A stretch of DNA of 64,000 nucleotides from AR5 sp035762565 (GCA_035762565.1 DASTOJ010000015.1:24601-88600), one strand, 5' to 3'; counted from the stretch's first letter, positions 16,577 through 25,960 are shown. Program-made: numbers and translations. The notes: generated from the sequence alone by a model not told the origin.

Positions 16577-19500
16577 GGGGCTAGATCATAAGCCCGCCGG
16601 CCGGCCGCGCGGGCGACGACCTCCACGAGGGCGGCGGGATCGATCGGCTTGGCGGCGTACTCGTCGAAGCCCGCGGCGCGCGCCCGGTCGCCCTCATCGC
16701 CGCCCGCGAACGCGGTGACGGCGACGGCCGGCACGCTCCGGCGTCCGCTCGTGCGCTCACGCTCGCGCAGCCGCCGCAGGAGGTCGTACCCGTTGCCGTC
16801 GGGCATGGCGATGTCGCTCACGAGCACGTCCACGTCGGCCGCCTCCAGCGCGGCCAGCGCCTCGGCCAGCGACGCCGCCACCCGCACGTCGGCGCCCTGG
16901 CCCCCGAGCACGGCGCGGAGCAGCTCGGCGGTGTCGAGGTGATCCTCGACCACCAGCAGACGCAGGCCGGCCAGTGCGCGCGGGCGGGCCGGCACGGTGC
17001 CGCTCGTGACCGCCGGTTCGCCGCGGCCCCGCCGTCCCTCGGGCTCGGCGACCGGCAGCCGCACGATGAAGGTCGCGCCCTGCCCCTCGCCCCGGCTCTC
17101 GACCCGCACGCCGCCGCCGTGCAGCTCGGCCAGGTGCCGCACGATCGCCAGCCCCAGCCCCAGGCCGCCGTACCGCCGCGTGATCGTGCTGTCGGCCTGG
17201 CGGAACCGGTCGAAGACGTGGGCGAGCAGCTCGGGCGGGATGCCGATGCCGGTGTCAGCGACCGTGACGACGGCCTCGCCGCCCTCGCGCGCCAGCCGCA
17301 CGCACACCCGGCCGCCGGCCGGCGTGAACTTCACGGCGTTGGCGACGAGGTTGGCGGCGATCTGCCCCAGCCGCAGCGGGTCGCCCAGCACGAGCCCGCA
17401 GCCCGCGCTCACCGTCAGCTCGATCTCGACGCCCTTGGCCTGGGCATCCCGCCGCGCGGACTCCACGGACTCTTCCAGGATCGGCGTGAGATCGACCGGA
17501 TAGAGATCGAGCTGCAGCTTGCCGGCGACGATGCGGGAGACGTCGAGCAGGTCATTGATGAGCTGCGCCTGGGCGCGCGTGTTGCGCTCGACCACCTCCA
17601 GCGCCTGGGCAACCCGCTCGGGGCCGAGCTGTCCCGTGCGCAGCAGGCGCAGCCAGCCCAGCATCGAGGTGAGGGGCGTGCGCAGCTCGTGCGAGAGCAC
17701 GGCCAGGAACTCGTCCTTGGCCTGGTTGGCGCCCTCGGCCTCGCCCCGCGCGCGCTGGGCCTGGCGGTAGAGCCGTGCGTTGTCGACGGCGAGGGCGGCG
17801 CGCGCGGCGATGTTCTCGGCGAGGCCGAGATCCTCGGCCGTGTAGGGCTCGGTGCTCGCGATCCGCAGCCAGGTGATGGAGCCCAGCGCCCTCCCGCGGG
17901 CCACCAGGGGCGCCACCAGCATCGAGCGCGGCTGCAGGGCGAGGAAGATGCGGCGGTCGGCGGGATCGGTGACGATCTCCTCGATCCGCGCCGGGGTCGC
18001 GTGGGCGACCAGGAGCGACCGGCCGGCCCGCACGCTCTCGACGGCGGGACTGACGTCGCGCAGCCAGTCGACCGTCGGCGCGATCCGGACCGTCTCGGCA
18101 GCAAGCGCCGCGTTGGCGGGATCGGCGTAGGCCGCCGCCACCCGGCGGACGCCGCCGTCCCGCCGGGCCAGGTGGACGACGCACCAGTCCGCGCGGGCCG
18201 GCACGACCAGGTGGGCGACGGCGTCGAGCGTCGCCTCGTAGTGGAGCGACGAGGCCAGCGCGCGGCTGACGTCGGCCAGCAGGCGGGCACGCTGCGCGCG
18301 CGTCTCGGCGTCGGCGCGGGCCGCCTGCTCGCCGGCGAACAGCTGGGCGTTGCGCAGGGCGCTCGCCGCGTGATCGGCCAGCCGCACCAGGACAGCCTCG
18401 TCACGGTCGCTGAACGCGCGAGCCTTCCGGTTGTCGACGTAGAGCAACCCCTCGACCCGCTCGCCCATCCGGATAGGCGCCACCAGGACCGCCAGGCTGC
18501 CCTCGTCGCCGATCGTGCCGGCGTAGTCCGGCCGGCGGGGGTCGTCGAGCGCGCTGCCGATGCGCACCGGCCGGCCTGTCGCCAGCACCTCGCCCGCCAG
18601 GCCCTGGCCCGGAGTCAGGAGCACGCGGTCGGGCTCGCCAGCCCGCGTCCCCACCGTGTAGCGAAAGGTGAGGCCCTCGCGGCGCTCGTCCCAGAGCGCG
18701 ATGCGGGCGAGGTCGGCGTTGCAGAGGTCCCTGGCCGCGGCGGTGACGCGGCCCAGCACGGTGTCGAGGTCGAGCGAGGCGCTGAGCGCCCGGGCCAGCT
18801 CGGCCAGCAGCTCGGCCTCACGTCGCCGCTCCTCGGCCTCCGTGTAGAGCCGGGCGTTCTCCAGCGCGACGGCCGCGTGGTCGGCGAGCGCCTCGGCCAA
18901 CCGCACCTCGTCGGTGCCGAACACGCGCCCGAGGCGATCGCCAGCGGCGAGGGCGCCGACGATCCGCCCCTTGATCTGCAGCGGGACGGCCAGCACCGCG
19001 CGATGGGGCGCCTGCTCGATCCACTCACGGGTGCCCGGCGGCGTGTCGACCTCGGGATCGTCGAGCACGTTGGCGCTCGTCACCGGCCCGCCGCGCTCGA
19101 CGGCGCGCCCGACGGCCCCCGCGCCCCGGGGCAGGATTCCGCCCGGCGGGAGCGGGCCGATGTCGCCGGAGGTGGCGAGGCGGACGAGGTCGCGCGAGAC
19201 GGGATCGACACGGTAGACGATGGCAACGACCGCGCGCAGCAGGCCGCGCGCCAGCTCGGCGATGCGCGGGGCCACGGCGTCGAGGTCGAGGCCCTGTCTG
19301 AGCATGCGTCCCAGCTCGGCGACGGCCTCGGCTTCGGACCGCCGCGACTGCTCGAGCGCGAGCAGCCGGACGCGCTCGTCGTCCGCTCGCTTGCGGTCCG
19401 TGATGTCGTTGATGACGGCCACCACGCCGCGCACCGTCCCCCGCGGTCCGGGATCCGGAACGTAGGTCGCCAGCAAGTGGCGCGGGCCTTCCTCGCCCGC

Positions 19501-20085
19501 GTGCGTCACCTCGACGACGGTGCGCCGGCCGTCCAGCGCGGCCGTGAGAGGCCCCTCCAGGGTCGCGTAGCGCTCGGCGCCGACCACCTCGGCCATGGAT
19601 CGGCCCACGACGTCCTCGGGGGTGCGTCCATGATGCTCGGCGTAGGGCCGGTTCGCGAAGCGATAGCGGCGCCTGCGGTCCACGTAGGAGATGAGCACCG
19701 GCGCCGTGTCGGTCACCACGCGCAGCTGCTGCTCGCTCGCCGCCAGCCGGCTCTGGGCCCTTCCGCGCGTGGCGACCACCCAGGCCGTGCACAGCGCGAC
19801 GGCGGCGAAGAGCAGGAGCCAGACGGCGTCGCTGGGGAACACGGCGAGGCTGCCGGTGGGTGGAAGGAAATAGTAGGCCAGGGCCCCGAGGCTCAGCGCG
19901 ATGGTGAGCAGGGCCGGGCCGAGCCCGCCCAGCCAGGCGACGAGCATGATCGCGGCCACGAACGGCGGGCCGGGCACCTGCGAGACGAGCGGTCGGAGCG
20001 CGACGGCCAGGGCGAGCGCAGCGGCCGGCGCGGCCAGCGCCAGGAGCCAGCGTGCCACGGCGATCAGCGGTGTGGGTACCACCAT
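16573..20085 (-). CDS. large hybrid sensor histidine kinase (DUF4118-PAS-GAF x3-HisKA-HATPase-REC)
   Basis: 1170 residues. In order: an N-terminal membrane domain of about four helices with KdpD-like DUF4118 character (1-105, with PPFVAAIMLVAWLGGLGPAL), a PAS domain (about 118-232), three GAF-like domains (about 255-770), HisKA with the phospho-His in LSHELRTPL, HATPase (NLVANAVKF, DTGIGIPPE, GLGLGLAIVRHL), and a C-terminal receiver (VVEDHLDTAEL, SDIAMPDGNGYD). The GAF domains suggest small-molecule or redox input. It follows gvpK by 13 bp and overlaps phnA by 4 bp, bridging the gas vesicle and phosphonate genes. The ligand and downstream partner are unknown. Confidence 0.9.
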   Translation of the reverse strand: MVVPTPLIAVARWLLALAAPAAALALAVALRPLVSQVPGPPFVAAIMLVAWLGGLGPALLTIALSLGALAYYFLPPTGSLAVFPSDAVWLLLFAAVALCTAWVVATRGRAQSRLAASEQQLRVVTDTAPVLISYVDRRRRYRFANRPYAEHHGRTPEDVVGRSMAEVVGAERYATLEGPLTAALDGRRTVVEVTHAGEEGPRHLLATYVPDPGPRGTVRGVVAVINDITDRKRADDERVRLLALEQSRRSEAEAVAELGRMLRQGLDLDAVAPRIAELARGLLRAVVAIVYRVDPVSRDLVRLATSGDIGPLPPGGILPRGAGAVGRAVERGGPVTSANVLDDPEVDTPPGTREWIEQAPHRAVLAVPLQIKGRIVGALAAGDRLGRVFGTDEVRLAEALADHAAVALENARLYTEAEERRREAELLAELARALSASLDLDTVLGRVTAAARDLCNADLARIALWDERREGLTFRYTVGTRAGEPDRVLLTPGQGLAGEVLATGRPVRIGSALDDPRRPDYAGTIGDEGSLAVLVAPIRMGERVEGLLYVDNRKARAFSDRDEAVLVRLADHAASALRNAQLFAGEQAARADAETRAQRARLLADVSRALASSLHYEATLDAVAHLVVPARADWCVVHLARRDGGVRRVAAAYADPANAALAAETVRIAPTVDWLRDVSPAVESVRAGRSLLVAHATPARIEEIVTDPADRRIFLALQPRSMLVAPLVARGRALGSITWLRIASTEPYTAEDLGLAENIAARAALAVDNARLYRQAQRARGEAEGANQAKDEFLAVLSHELRTPLTSMLGWLRLLRTGQLGPERVAQALEVVERNTRAQAQLINDLLDVSRIVAGKLQLDLYPVDLTPILEESVESARRDAQAKGVEIELTVSAGCGLVLGDPLRLGQIAANLVANAVKFTPAGGRVCVRLAREGGEAVVTVADTGIGIPPELLAHVFDRFRQADSTITRRYGGLGLGLAIVRHLAELHGGGVRVESRGEGQGATFIVRLPVAEPEGRRGRGEPAVTSGTVPARPRALAGLRLLVVEDHLDTAELLRAVLGGQGADVRVAASLAEALAALEAADVDVLVSDIAMPDGNGYDLLRRLRERERTSGRRSVPAVAVTAFAGGDEGDRARAAGFDEYAAKPIDPAALVEVVARAAGRRAYDLAP

Positions 20086-20098
20086 GGTGGAGGGTGGC

Positions 20099-20443
20099 TC
20101 AGAGCAGCCGCCCCAGCGGGCCGAGATCGAGGTTGAGATCCTCCGGCTCGAGGCCGAAGCGCGCGGCGATGTCGCGCACCGTCTCCTCCAGGCGCATGAG
20201 CGCCACGCCCACCGCCTCGGTCTCCTCGGCCGACAGCGTGCCGCCCTCCAGGCGCCGGATGGCCTGGCGCTCGAGGAGCTGGCGGATGAACTCCACGAGC
20301 GTGAGGACGAGCCGGGCGACCGAGCGCTGCACGTCCTCGGGATCCGCGTTCCAGCGCGGGGCCGCCAGCGCCGCCTGCCGCTCCAGCTCCCCGCGGAGCG
20401 ATTCGAGCTCGCGCACCTGGACGGCCGGGCGCCGCGCGCTCAC
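20099..20443 (-). CDS. gvpK: gas vesicle protein GvpK
   Basis: 114 residues, matching GvpK in length and content: WNADPEDVQRSVARLVLTLVEFIRQLLERQAIRRLEGG in the usual layout, followed by LSAEETEAVGVALMRLEE and a C-terminal FGLEPEDLNLDLGPLG. GvpK is an essential accessory protein in gas vesicle formation in several organisms. Start GTG 20443 is preceded by GGGGAGGAGG and overlaps the GvpF/L stop (GTGA). Longer upstream starts have no homology character. Confidence 0.92.
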   Translation of the reverse strand: MSARRPAVQVRELESLRGELERQAALAAPRWNADPEDVQRSVARLVLTLVEFIRQLLERQAIRRLEGGTLSAEETEAVGVALMRLEETVRDIAARFGLEPEDLNLDLGPLGRLL

Positions 20444-21111
20444 GCCGCCTCCTCCCCGAACGCATACGGCAGCCAGGGCCCGCTCACGCTGACGCGCCAC
20501 GGCGCCAGCGCGGCGCGCGCCGAATCGACCTCTTCGACGTAGCGCCCACAGGCACCGCGCTCCACCAGGTGCTGCACCGTGGCCAGCAGCGGGGGCCGGT
20601 CGTGCCGCTCGGCCCGCTCCTCCCGCACCAGGCCGCCGAGGCGCCGGCGCAGCGGGTCCAGCTCGGGGACGCTGCGGGCGCGCTCGTGGGCCCGCCGCCG
20701 GGCGTCGAGGTAGCGCGTGCCGGGGCCGCCCCCGGCGCTCTCGAACGACACCGCGGGCGCCGCCTCACCCCACACGCGCAGGGTCATCTGCTCGCACCCG
20801 GCCACACGGCCGAGCGCGCGCGCGAGCTGCGGGCGCCGGGGGGCCAGCGCCTCGGCCAGCGCGGCGTCGTTCGCCACGAGCGTGCCGAAGCGCACGGGCA
20901 GGATCGCGTCGATCCCGGCCGCCAGGCGGCGCAGCACCGTGTCCTGGGCCCGGAGCGTGAGCGCGCTTGGCGTCGGCGGCTCCGCGACGTCGCCCACCAG
21001 GGCGACCAGGCCGGCGACCGCGACGAGCCGCAACGGCTCGGCGCAGACCCCGACGCCGGCCTCGCACGCCGGCGGTCCGCTCAGCAGCGCGTAGAGATAC
21101 ACGCGGGTCAT
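20440..21111 (-). CDS. GvpL/GvpF family gas vesicle protein (third copy)
   Basis: 223 residues. The N-terminus TRVYLYALLSG and the C-terminus WRVSVSGPWLPYAF match the ends of GvpF/GvpL proteins. The central block ILPVRFGTLVANDAAL corresponds to the conserved PVRFGT region. GvpF/L proteins bind GvpA and are assembly factors or minor shell components. It is the shortest of the three copies in the window. ATG 21111 overlaps the preceding GvpA-family gene by 4 bp; the stop overlaps gvpK by 4 bp. Confidence 0.9.
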   Translation of the reverse strand: MTRVYLYALLSGPPACEAGVGVCAEPLRLVAVAGLVALVGDVAEPPTPSALTLRAQDTVLRRLAAGIDAILPVRFGTLVANDAALAEALAPRRPQLARALGRVAGCEQMTLRVWGEAAPAVSFESAGGGPGTRYLDARRRAHERARSVPELDPLRRRLGGLVREERAERHDRPPLLATVQHLVERGACGRYVEEVDSARAALAPWRVSVSGPWLPYAFGEEAA

Positions 21112-21311
21112 GGTCGCCGGTGGCGCTCGCCCGAAACGCGGTCGGCCGCGCAGAGGATCGCCTGCAGGCGCAGGTAGATCAGGTCCACACCGGCGAGGCC
21201 CAGCACTACCTCGCCGGAGACCACCACCCCGCGGGTGAGCAGGTTGTCGACGAGATCGAGCAGGGAATCGTCGGCGGTCTCCAGGATCTCGGCCGCCGCC
21301 CGTGGCTTCAT
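21108..21311 (-). CDS. GvpA-family small gas vesicle protein (GvpM/GvpS/GvpJ-like)
   Basis: 67 residues, ATG 21311. The core SLLDLVDNLLTRGVVVSGEV followed by LGLAGVDLIYLRLQAILCA (residues 16-54) is the GvpA fold: amphipathic helix, beta-hairpin, second helix. It differs from the major GvpA at 29460: DAWVRVS is replaced by SGEVVLG, as in minor shell or nucleation proteins. It is flanked by two GvpF/L genes with 4-bp overlaps on both sides. Which of GvpM, GvpS or GvpJ it equals cannot be settled by eye. Confidence 0.85.
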   Translation of the reverse strand: MKPRAAAEILETADDSLLDLVDNLLTRGVVVSGEVVLGLAGVDLIYLRLQAILCAADRVSGERHRRP

Positions 21312-22096
21312 CGGCCATCGCTCACGAAGTTGTAGGCCGGCCAGGGACCGGTCAGGCTGAGCCGGTAGCCGCGCGTGGCGAGCGCGGCCGCGGTGCGCCG
21401 GGCGGCGCGCCGGAACCCGACCGTCCGGCGGGCGTCGACCAGCAACGCCGCGTCCAGCACGACGCGGGTGCCGTCCAGCTCGGTCGTCGACCGCCGCCGC
21501 GTGGCGTCGGCGAGGCCCGCCAGCGCCGCGAACGCGTCCTCGACGGCCACCCGCCCCTCGCGCACCACCTCGCGGGTGACGTCCCGCTCGTGCTTCTTCG
21601 CCAGCAGGAAGCGCGTCCCCTCCCGGCGGGGCGCCGGCGCCGGCGGCCGCCGACGCCCGGCTCGCCGGCGGGCCAGCGCGACGTCCAGGCGCACGCGAAC
21701 GCCCCACTCCCGGCGGCCGGCGACGCGCCCGAGGACCCGGCGCACCTGCGCCTCGGCACCCCGCACGTGGGCCACCGCGCGCTCGTCGGTGGTGAACAGC
21801 GTGAAGAGCTTCATCGGCACCGTCGTGAGCCGCCGCGCGAAGTGCTCGACCACGCGCGCGTGAGCCGCCCCCCGCACCGCCACCCACTCGAGGTCGCGCA
21901 GCCCCCGCTCGATCGGCCCGCTCCCGTACAGCGCCAGCGGGGCGTCGGCCACGACGAGCCAGAGGCCGGCGGCCGCCGGCAGGATGCGGGGCTCGGCGGC
22001 ACCGGGCACGCCGCGCGGCGCCCGCGCGAGCGAGGGCCGCCGGTCGGCCTCGACCAGGCAGTAGAGATAGGTGGCGGATCTCCGACCCGGGGTCAT
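21308..22096 (-). CDS. GvpL/GvpF family gas vesicle protein (second copy)
   Basis: 262 residues. The N-terminal strand SATYLYCLVEAD and C-terminal RLSLTGPWPAYNFV are family signatures. The central PMKLFTLFTTDERAVAHV corresponds to the conserved P-(R/K)FGT-F segment. An Arg/Pro-rich insert (about 150-180) lies in the middle. ATG 22096 overlaps the end of the ArsA-like ATPase gene (ATGA), and its own stop overlaps the GvpA-family gene. A long in-frame upstream extension is an artefact of the ATPase gene in another frame. Confidence 0.9.
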   Translation of the reverse strand: MTPGRRSATYLYCLVEADRRPSLARAPRGVPGAAEPRILPAAAGLWLVVADAPLALYGSGPIERGLRDLEWVAVRGAAHARVVEHFARRLTTVPMKLFTLFTTDERAVAHVRGAEAQVRRVLGRVAGRREWGVRVRLDVALARRRAGRRRPPAPAPRREGTRFLLAKKHERDVTREVVREGRVAVEDAFAALAGLADATRRRSTTELDGTRVVLDAALLVDARRTVGFRRAARRTAAALATRGYRLSLTGPWPAYNFVSDGR

Positions 22097-24087
22097 TCGT
22101 CGAGCTCCCACGAGCGCGTCCATCGCTCGAGCCCGGCCACGCCGCGGGGCGGCGGCGCCAGGGCCGGCGTCGAAATGATACTCCAGGGACGCCGTCGCGT
22201 CGCCCGCCGGCGCCGGAGCGCGGCGAGCATCCGCTGCTCCACCCGCCTGACCCGCCGGCAGCGCGGGCAGGCGCCGGCCGTGAGAGCGTTGACCAGCACC
22301 GCCGGGACGGCCACGTGCAGGCGGGCCAGCCGCGCGAGCAAGCGCCCGGTCTCCCGCTCGGGCAGCGCCGCCGCCCGTGTGACGGCGACCACGCGCGTGC
22401 GGCCGGCATCGGCCAGCAGCGCGCTCAGCTCGCGCAGGCGGCGCGCGGTGGCGACCAGCTCGGCGGCAACCTCGCCGAGACCCACGACCTCGCGGTACTT
22501 GAGCAGGATGGCCAGCAGCGCGTGCACCCATGCCAGCGCCGTGGCCGGCATCTCCAGCAGGCGCAGCGCGTGCCCGGTCGGCGCCGTGTCGAGCACGACG
22601 ACGTCGTGGGGAGGCTGCCTTTCGACCAGCGCCTCGACGAGGGACAGCACGGCGAACAGCTCGTCGAGGCCGGGCGGGGCCAGGTCCATGAGGCCGTGCA
22701 GCGCCTCGCGGTCGTAGGCGACGTCGAAGCGCGAGCCGCTCAGCAACGAGTCGAAGGTGTCCTCCACCGCGCGGCGGTAGCGCTCGCGCGTGCGCGCCAG
22801 GGCGCGGTCGGCGTCCAGCTCGCGCGCCCGCAGCCCCGCCGGCGCCCCCGCCACTGCCCGCTCGTCGTCGCCGAGGTTCGCGCCGAGCGCGTCGCCCAGC
22901 GAGTGCGCGGGATCGGCGGAGAGCAGCAGCACCCGTGCTCCCGGCCGCCCCCGCGCCAGGGCGAGCGCCGCAGCCGTGGCGCAGGTCGTCTTGCCCACGC
23001 CGCCCTTGCCGGCGAAGACGAGCAGCCGTACGCCGGCTGGGGCGACGCGCCCGAGCCAGGCGGCGGCCGAGGCCCCGGCCGGTTTCACCGGGGGGTGACG
23101 TCCAGCGGGCGCCCCTCGAGAGACGCCACGGTTCGCCGGGGGGGCGACGGTGCGCCCACGCAACAGGCGCGCGACGCTGCGCAACGCGGGGACGCCGTAC
23201 GGCTCGCCTTCGAGAGCGGGGAGCTCCCGCAGCGGCAGGTCCGGGAACGCACGGCGCGTCTCGGCGAGGACGCGGGCCTCGGCCGCGCGGCGCCCTTCGC
23301 ACAGCGCGCACGCGGCGCCGGGGGCCGGAGTCACGCGGTTGGCGACCAGCTCGCCGACCCTGATTCCCCCGGCGGCCAGCGCGGCGATGCCGTCGCGCGT
23401 CTCCTCGAGCGCCAGAGTCTCGGGCAACAACAGCCAGGTGAAGCGGCAGCGCGAGGGGTCCCGCAGCAGCGCGCTCAGCCGGCGGCCGTCGGCGTCCAGC
23501 TCCGCGATCAGGCGGTCGGCGGCGTCGGCCCGGTAGCCGCCGCCGAGGCTGTCGGCGAGGAAGCGGTGCTTGGCGTACAGGTCGTTCAGCACCGAGGCGA
23601 TGCGCTGCAGCGTCCGCGGCATGGCGAGCAGCCGGAGCGCATGCCCCGTCGGCGCGGTGTCCACGACGACCAGCTCGTAGCCTCCGCGCCCGCCCAGGCG
23701 TGCCAGCTCCACGAGCGCCATCAGCTCGTCCACGCCGGGGAACGACAGCCGCAGCAACCGCTCGAGATCCTCGTCGTCGAGGTAGGTGCCGCGCTCCGCG
23801 ATGCTCGCCAGCGTCCGCCGCCGCCGGGCCAGCCACCGCGCCAGCGCCCGGTCCGCATCCAGCTCGACGGCGTCCAGCGCCCCCGCGCGAACGGGCACCC
23901 GCCGCGGCGCCGGCCCCAGCGCCCGGCCGACCGCGTCACCCAGCGAGTGGGCGGGGTCCGTCGAGATCACCACCACGCGCGCCCCTCTCTCCGCCGCCGC
24001 CAGGGCCGTCGCCGCCGCGCACGTCGTCTTCCCCACCCCGCCCTTTCCCGCAAAGAACTGCAGGCAGGGCGTGCCGCGCCGGCTCAC
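22093..24087 (-). CDS. double-headed ArsA/Get3-family ATPase in the gas vesicle operon
   Basis: 664 residues holding two complete ArsA/TRC40-type ATPase domains in tandem (about 8-310 and 350-640). Each has the deviant Walker A GKGGVGKTT (14-22 and 360-368), the switch I region (S-DPAHSLGDA) and DTAPTGHALRLL (143-154 and 500-511). Each half also has one CxxC pair (Cys260/Cys263 and Cys607/Cys610), as in the zinc site of Get3. The scattered arsenite-binding cysteines of E. coli ArsA are not evident and there is no arsB or arsR nearby, so arsenite efflux is unlikely. Targeting or folding of hydrophobic gas vesicle proteins is a reasonable inference. GTG 24087 overlaps the gvpG stop. Confidence 0.85.
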   Translation of the reverse strand: MSRRGTPCLQFFAGKGGVGKTTCAAATALAAAERGARVVVISTDPAHSLGDAVGRALGPAPRRVPVRAGALDAVELDADRALARWLARRRRTLASIAERGTYLDDEDLERLLRLSFPGVDELMALVELARLGGRGGYELVVVDTAPTGHALRLLAMPRTLQRIASVLNDLYAKHRFLADSLGGGYRADAADRLIAELDADGRRLSALLRDPSRCRFTWLLLPETLALEETRDGIAALAAGGIRVGELVANRVTPAPGAACALCEGRRAAEARVLAETRRAFPDLPLRELPALEGEPYGVPALRSVARLLRGRTVAPPANRGVSRGAPAGRHPPVKPAGASAAAWLGRVAPAGVRLLVFAGKGGVGKTTCATAAALALARGRPGARVLLLSADPAHSLGDALGANLGDDERAVAGAPAGLRARELDADRALARTRERYRRAVEDTFDSLLSGSRFDVAYDREALHGLMDLAPPGLDELFAVLSLVEALVERQPPHDVVVLDTAPTGHALRLLEMPATALAWVHALLAILLKYREVVGLGEVAAELVATARRLRELSALLADAGRTRVVAVTRAAALPERETGRLLARLARLHVAVPAVLVNALTAGACPRCRRVRRVEQRMLAALRRRRATRRRPWSIISTPALAPPPRGVAGLERWTRSWELDE

Positions 24088-24398
24088 CGCGCCCGCGGGC
24101 CGTCGGGCGGCTCCGGCTCGACGTCGCCGGCGATGCTGACGTCGACGCCCGTGATCCGCCCCGGGCCCGCCGCCTCGCCCTCCGCCCGCGCGCGGATCTC
24201 GCGCAGTCGCGCCAGGAGGTCGCGCTCGAGCGCGGCGAATTCTTCCGCGCTCAGCTCGCCCAGCTCCAGGCGCATCTGGGCGGCCAGCAGCTCCTCCCGC
24301 AGCGCGTCGACGTCGTTGAGCTGGGCGTCGACCGCCTCGGCGATGCGGCGGAGCACGAACTTGAGCCCGCCGATGACGAGCGTGTCGAGGATGATCAC
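24084..24398 (-). CDS. gvpG: gas vesicle protein GvpG
   Basis: 104 residues. The start is hydrophobic (MIILDTLVIGGLKFVLRRIA). A charged helical segment follows: LNDVDALREELLAAQMRLEL, then GELSAEEFAALERDLLARL. This is the GvpG pattern. The last 25 residues are an acidic/proline tail. GvpG is a small accessory protein found with GvpF/L in nearly all gas vesicle clusters. Start GTG 24398 overlaps the hybrid kinase stop (GTGA). Confidence 0.85.
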   Translation of the reverse strand: MIILDTLVIGGLKFVLRRIAEAVDAQLNDVDALREELLAAQMRLELGELSAEEFAALERDLLARLREIRARAEGEAAGPGRITGVDVSIAGDVEPEPPDGPRAR

Positions 24399-25954
24399 GC
24401 CGGCGCGTCATCGGCGCGGCCGGCCAGGAGACCGACCACTGCCACCAGCTCGGTCACGGCCACCGGCTTCGGCACGTGCGCGTCGTAGCCGGCGTCGAGC
24501 GCGCGGCTGCGGTCCTCGACCCGCGGGTAGGCGGTGAGCGCCACCGCCGGGGTACGGCGCCCGTGCGCGGAATCGAGCGCGCGCACCTGCTGGATCAGGT
24601 CGTAGCCGTCCTCGCCGGGAAGGCGCAGATCGGACACGAGGACGTGCGGCGCCTCGCGCTGCAAGAGGGCCATCGCCTCGCGGGCGGAGCCGGCGACGGT
24701 GACGCGGGCTCCGTAGTGCCCGAGGGTGACCTCGCACCACTCGCGTGCGGTGGGCTCGTCGTCGACCACCAGCACGCGCAGTCCCTGGAGCGCCGTCGAC
24801 GCCGGCTCCGGCGGTGCGGCCGCCGGCTCGACGCCGAGCGTCGCGGGCGGCGCCAGCGGGAGCGACACGCTGAAGGTGGCCCCCAGCCCCTCGCCGTCGC
24901 TGTCGGCCCTGATCGTGCCGCCGTGCAGCTCGACGATGTGGCGCGCGATCGCGAGGCCCAGGCCGAGCCCGGCCCCCCCGCGTGGGCCGTCCGCACCCTG
25001 GGAGAACCGGTCGAACACGTGAGGCAGGAAGGCGGGGACGATTCCCTGGCCGGTGTCGCGCACGACGACGCGGACGCCGGACGCCGCCGGATCGAGCCGG
25101 ACGCTGATGCGGCCCTTCTCCGGCGTGAACTTGATGGCGTTGGAGAGCAGGTTCCAGACCACCTGCTGCAGGCGCTCGGCGTCGCCGCGCACGGCGCCCG
25201 CCGCGGGGTCGAGCGTCAGGTCGAGGTCGATCGACTTGGCGCTGGCGGCCGGCTGCACCGCGCCGACGGCGGCCTCGATCACCGACGCCAGGTCGATCTC
25301 CCGTACCGTCAGGCGGACCTTGCCGGTGATGATCCGCGAGACGTCGAGCAGGTCCTCGATGAGCTGGGCCAGCGCCTTGGCGTTGCGGTCGATGGTCTCC
25401 AGCGCCGTGACCCGTCGCGCGTCGTCCAGATCTCCGCGGCGCAGCCACCACGTCCAGCCGACCAGCGCGTTGAGCGGCGTCCGCAGCTCGTGGGAGAGCG
25501 TGGCCAGGAACTCGTCCTTGCCCCGGCTCGCCGCCTCGGCGATCTCCCGCGCGGCTTTCTCGGCGACCAGCAGCTCCTGGCGCGACCGGGCCAGGGCCTC
25601 CGCGCGTTCCTGGGACCGGCGCGCGCGCTGGTACAGCGAGGCGACGAGCAAGGCCACCACGACGAACGAGACGCCCCGCACGACCATGCCCGGCGTGACG
25701 ACATGCAGCGGCGGCACGAAGAACCACTCGGTGACGACGGCGGCCAGACCGGTGGCCAGCAGCCCTGGCCCCAGGCCGCCGAACCAGGAGCTGATCGCGA
25801 CGGCGGCGAAGAACAGCGGCGTGCCGCTCGGCTGGATCAGGGGCCAGAGGAGCTCGGTCAGCAGCGCGGCGCCGGCGACCGACCCGGCGGCGACCGCGTA
25901 GCCGGACGCCGGTCCGGTGCCCGGTGCCTCATCGGTCGCCGCGGCCACGCTCAT
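24395..25954 (-). CDS. hybrid histidine kinase (DUF4118-HisKA-HATPase-REC)
   Basis: 519 residues. An N-terminal membrane domain of about four helices (20-108) resembles the DUF4118 segment of KdpD-like kinases (LFFAAVAISSWFGGLGPGLL). HisKA carries His155 in TLSHELRTPLN; HATPase has NLLSNAIKF (268-276), DTGQGI (300-305) and GLGLGLAIARHI. The receiver holds Asp442 (VLVSDLRLPGEDGYD). It lies between a GvpF/L gene (6 bp gap) and gvpG (4-bp overlap), fully inside the gas vesicle set. No DNA-binding output domain is present, so signalling must pass to another protein. Confidence 0.9.
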   Translation of the reverse strand: MSVAAATDEAPGTGPASGYAVAAGSVAGAALLTELLWPLIQPSGTPLFFAAVAISSWFGGLGPGLLATGLAAVVTEWFFVPPLHVVTPGMVVRGVSFVVVALLVASLYQRARRSQERAEALARSRQELLVAEKAAREIAEAASRGKDEFLATLSHELRTPLNALVGWTWWLRRGDLDDARRVTALETIDRNAKALAQLIEDLLDVSRIITGKVRLTVREIDLASVIEAAVGAVQPAASAKSIDLDLTLDPAAGAVRGDAERLQQVVWNLLSNAIKFTPEKGRISVRLDPAASGVRVVVRDTGQGIVPAFLPHVFDRFSQGADGPRGGAGLGLGLAIARHIVELHGGTIRADSDGEGLGATFSVSLPLAPPATLGVEPAAAPPEPASTALQGLRVLVVDDEPTAREWCEVTLGHYGARVTVAGSAREAMALLQREAPHVLVSDLRLPGEDGYDLIQQVRALDSAHGRRTPAVALTAYPRVEDRSRALDAGYDAHVPKPVAVTELVAVVGLLAGRADDAPA

Positions 25955-25960
25955 CGCGGG

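Noticed and set aside
16939..20136. 1065-codon plus-strand open frame
   Set aside because: Mirror of the hybrid kinase codon pattern; composition is His/Asp/Arg-rich and lacks any domain.
22093..24087. Arsenite pump ATPase ArsA
   Set aside because: The arsenite-binding cysteines are not evident, no arsB/arsR/arsD is nearby, and the gene overlaps gas vesicle genes on both sides.
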